This document shows, in pieces, positions 60,764 to 64,000 of a stretch of 64,000 nt of DNA. Position numbers and translations under genes: made by a program. This DNA comes from Cryptomeria japonica. Taxonomy: Eukaryota > Streptophyta > Pinopsida > Cupressales > Cupressaceae. The notes under the pieces are model-generated. The model was not told the DNA's origin. It was given only the letters and a program-made list of their open reading frames with translations, and made no database searches. The DNA lies in assembly GCF_030272615.1 (NCBI RefSeq), contig NC_081415.1, positions 106,219,796 to 106,283,795 of the forward strand, written 5' to 3'. Within the stretch, counting starts at the first letter, position 1. Each line of letters opens with the position of its first letter.

Positions 60764-62256
60764 TGTTGGCATATGTGCAAAAGTATGATGACATGATGAT
60801 ATTGTATGTTGTCATTGATGTCAATATGTTGTGAAGTGAACCGATATATTGAAGTTAAACAACCACAAAATAGAATTGGTATAGTGTTGTAAACCGGTAT
60901 ATGAGCAATAGGTGAAGTGGTATGTTTGTCCAAGTAAACCGGTATGTTGAAATGTGAACCGGTACATGGAATGTGGTAGGACTTCCGGTTGGTAGTCTTA
61001 GCTTCAGGGTTTCTGGTTGAAGTGTTCCAAGCCTGTGTTATTCAACCGATGACATCGTGTGATGAGTTAGTATTGTAATGAAGATCAGATCGTGTTGCCA
61101 CATCAGCCTTGTGCATGTGAAGGATCTTGCATGAATGAGATTGATCATATCTACCTCGGGAATGTGCAAAGTCTCTGTAAACGGTCGAGAACGTGTGATG
61201 GGTTATCACCTCCATGAAGTGGTGAAGAACGAATGATGGAGAATGTCTTGAGATCTATTCAAGACCATTGTATTCTAATGCAAAGTGTTCAATGGTCAGG
61301 ATTGAACCGATCAATTGCTTAACCTAAATGTTTAGGGTTTAGGGTTTATGCTACCAACCTATTTGTTTCTTATAAGGTCGACGTTGTGTTTCATGTTGAG
61401 GTTGTTGGCAAATGTTGTGTGTGTATCTAAGTGCAGAGATACGTGATTCTTGCCAGACCAGATAAGAGGATTGATACCTGCATAGTGTGTGTGCAGAAGG
61501 AAAGAACTAAAGCAGATATGCATTGGCATTGAGTGCTATTACTAGATCATTGTAATACCTATTGATCTTTAACTACTTCAACAGTTGGAAAATCCCTTAG
61601 CCAGGTAGCTTTAACTAGCTTGCTATAAATCCTTTAACATGGTGACTCAAGGCCATTGAGTTCATGAAATCCTCTAACAAGGTAACCTCTAACAGGGTTT
61701 AACCCTTAACCCGGTATTCTAGCCATCCCTTAACCGGGTGATCCCTAACAGGATCGGTTCCTAACAGAACCTATTGTAACAGTCTTTAACTGGACTAGGC
61801 TCCTAACAGAGTAGACTTCTAAAGAGTTCAAAAAATAGCTTGTGGGTATTCATCCCCACTATGGTTTTTCCTAGTTGGGTTTCCACGTGAAAAATATGTG
61901 TGTCATGTGTGATGCCTCTTTCATGTGATGCTTTGTTATTTCCTATTTAGTGGCAAATCATGGTCATCTAGTAAATCATTGTATCTCTAATGATAGATTA
62001 TTTGTTTATGCACAAGGACAAAGTGGAAATGAGGGAGTAGGTTGTATGGTAAGCTAAGAAGATTGACCGATTCATGTCTTTCATAGTTGCACTGTATATA
62101 ACTGGTAGTAATCTGGTTTGGACCGGTGTTAGTGATTGCCAGTAATTCACTGTCTGCAATCAAACCGGTTCAAGAAAGTTTGTGTGCCTGTACTGATTCA
62201 ACCCCCCCCCCTCTCAGTACTAGTTTGGTACTCACTGTTCATCATTAGAGTTATCA
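60764..62256 (+). repeat. 5' LTR of a Copia element, about 1.49 kb
   Basis: Starts TGTTGGCATATGTGC and ends GAGTTATCA, directly followed by the primer-binding site. TTGTCATTGATG lies at 60809-60820. AACCGG-containing words recur through it. Between about 61610 and 61820 a string of CCTTAACCGGGTGATCCCTAACAGG-like variants is repeated. A C-run followed by TCTCAGTAC lies near the 3' end. Confidence 0.8.
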
Positions 62257-62272
62257 ATTGGTGTCATAGCAT
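62257..62272 (+). other. Copia primer-binding site
   Basis: ATTGGTGTCATAGC follows the LTR end and resembles TGGTATCAGAGC, the initiator tRNA-Met site, with two changes. A leader CTTAACTGCTTGAGG shared with the Copia element at 33140 comes next. Confidence 0.75.
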
Positions 62273-62327
62273 CCTCCAGGTCCTCTGTGTTGTACACTTA
62301 ACTGCTTGAGGGAAAGATCCTAGTGTA

Positions 62328-64000
62328 ATGATGAAGAGGGAAGGTCCAAAGTTCAACAGAGATAACTTTAAAATATGGAAGGACAGAATGAAGATATACA
62401 TCAGAAGCATGGGTGTTCAACACTGGAGCTATGTTGAGAATGCTTATGTTATCCCTACCGGTATTTTCACCAATGATCACAAGAGAGAGATTCAGGAGAA
62501 TGGGCAAGTCATGGAAGCCCTAATCAGCAATTTATCTAACATTGAGTTTATTGATGTCCAAGATAAAGAAAATCCCAAAGAAGTATGGGATACTCTTGAA
62601 AATATCTATGGCAGTGATGAGCATATAAAATAAGCTAAGGAAGAAATCCTTAGAGGGAAGTTTGAAGACATGTGGATGGTTGAAGGTGAGACCATTCAAC
62701 AATATGGAATAAGAGTCAAGACTATTGTTGGAGACATCAAGAGTGTACGAGGAAAAATGGAAGATTTTACTATTATTAGTAAAGTCCTGAGGTCCTTATT
62801 ACTAGTCTATGCAATAAGGGTTGCTGCTATTCAGGAGTTGAGGTCAATAGACAAGACTAAGGTATCCCTAGACTCCATCATTGCAAAATTAATAGCCTAT
62901 GAGCTAAATAGTTTTGATGGCAGTGTTCAAAAGACTGAATCAACTTTTAGAGCTTCTGCTGCACCATCCAGAAAAGGAAAAGAAGTAAGCACCAGTGGTG
63001 AACCAAAATAGAGCAGAGAAATGGATGATGAGGAGATTCTGATGGAATTTGAAGCTCTTCTTGCCAAGAGACTTCCTAAGGGAACTGGTAAATGCGGAGG
63101 TAAGCTCCCTTTGAAATGCTTTTCTTGTAACCGGATAGGACATATTGTTGTAAACTGTCCTAATGGTGACAACAAGGACAAACCGGAAAGGTTCAAGAAA
63201 TTCAAAGGAGGAAACCGGAGAAACTGTTTTGTAGCAATTGATGAAGGTGTCACAGATGAGGAATCGGAAGATGAAGAAAATAAAGATATTGTGTTTGTTA
63301 CAGTAAAGGAAGATGTGCTAGACAAGAAGGCTCTTGTCTCCCGCTTTGATAATTCCAATGAGCGGATTATTAATAGCGGTTGTTCTCACTATATGACTAG
63401 TGACCGAAGCAAGTTTCTATCTTTGGAAGAATATGATGGTGGTGTTGTTCGCTTTGGTAATGATGCACCATGTATGGTCAACGAAAGAGGGTCCATCTCT
63501 CTGAATGGAAAGAGCAGTGCTGACAATGTGTATTGGGTGGAAGGTCTCAGACACAATCTATTGAGTGTTGCCCAGCTGAATGACAGTGGACTCACTCTGG
63601 AATTCAAAAATGGAGTGTGCAAAATCAAAGGAAAGAATGGTGAATTGATGGCCACTGGTATGCAAACCAAAGGTAACTTATTTCAGCTAAATGCAAATAT
63701 AAGTACATGTCTTATGGCTAAGTTTGATGATAACTGGATATGGCATAGGAGACTCTACCATGTAAACTTTGATAACATAATAAAGGCTAGTAAAATCAAG
63801 GTAGTTAGAGGACTGTCGATGCTAAGCAAATCGGAAAATCCTTTGTGCAGAGAATGTCAACTGGGGAAAATGTCTTCCTCAACCTTTAAAGGTAAATCTT
63901 TCACTGCTGACAACTTGCTTGATCTTGTGCATACTGATTTGTGTGGTCCTATGAAAACTAGGAGTGTGCAGGGAGATAGGTATTTTATGATTCTTACAAA
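62328..64000 (+). pseudogene. Copia gag-pol, runs off the right edge
   Basis: One frame from ATG 62328 to the window end, cut by TAA at 62631 and TAG at 63009 (both Gln positions). Gag of the UBN2 type reads FKIWKDRMKIYIRSMGVQHW, NPKEVWDTLENIYGSDEHIK, ILRGKFEDMWMVEGE. The zinc knuckle CFSCNRIGHIVVNC is at 63118-63160. The protease site reads RIINSGCSHYMTSDRSKF at about 63365, where the catalytic Asp (normally IDSGCS) has become Asn by G-to-A. VYWVEGLRHNLLSVAQL, the pre-integrase part (WIWHRRLYHVNFDNI, CRECQLGKMSSS) and the first integrase Asp in HTDLCGPM (about 63930) follow. RT, RNase H and the 3' LTR lie outside. Frameshifts are absent, so it is younger or better kept than the other Copia copies. 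Confidence 0.93.

Noticed and set aside
62927-63670. Minus-strand frames opposite Copia gag-pol
   Set aside because: They are shadows of the clear plus-strand coding region.

Overview
The window is nuclear DNA of a seed plant with a large, repeat-packed genome. A gymnosperm, most likely a conifer, fits best: several transposon classes are nested or packed side by side, all visibly decayed; long terminal repeats (LTRs) reach 1.5 kb; fragments of pentatricopeptide-repeat (PPR) genes lie scattered; no intact host gene is visible. The species is an inference from this style and is not proven by any single marker.

Layout, left to right. 1-898: the edge of a minus-strand Copia element (primer-binding site plus 5' LTR). 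1730-3470: two minus-strand pseudogenes, one of unknown family with an Arg/Gly-rich tail and one PPR fragment. About 5.5-29.6 kb: a plus-strand Helitron carrying an RPA1-like gene and a Rep/helicase gene. The Rep/helicase gene is split by a complete 17.85-kb minus-strand Ty3/gypsy element (8500-26350) with two LTRs and a 5-bp target-site duplication ACTAT. That gypsy element belongs to the Tat type (second RNase H domain) and carries, on the opposite strand between integrase and 3' LTR, a decayed gene with a plant mobile domain (PMD).

30.1-34.7 kb: two partial LTR elements, the second with recognisable Copia gag and protease. 35-43 kb: a large TG/TA microsatellite, a tRNA-derived SINE, two LINE segments, a 56-bp tandem duplication, a 163-bp MITE with 9-bp target-site duplications, and a second PPR fragment. 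43.7-44.5 kb: a solo LTR.

45.8-54.8 kb: a CACTA (En/Spm) transposon with a TNP2 transposase gene and a second, multi-exon gene that combines a SET-domain-like region with a TnpA-like region. 56.3-56.7 kb: another solo LTR. 56.8-60.0 kb: a minus-strand, coiled-coil-rich gene of unknown family, behind an upstream region holding eight copies of one 13-bp motif in both orientations. 60.8-64.0 kb: a Copia element (LTR, primer-binding site, gag, protease, start of integrase) running off the right edge.

Nearly every coding region has in-frame stops that one C-to-T or G-to-A change would explain (CAG/CAA/CGA/TGG to stop), as expected from long-term cytosine methylation of silenced transposons. The most unusual pieces are the SET region inside a CACTA gene, the antisense PMD gene inside the gypsy element, the unknown gene at 56.8-60.0 kb with its motif cluster, and the unknown pseudogene at 1.7-2.9 kb.
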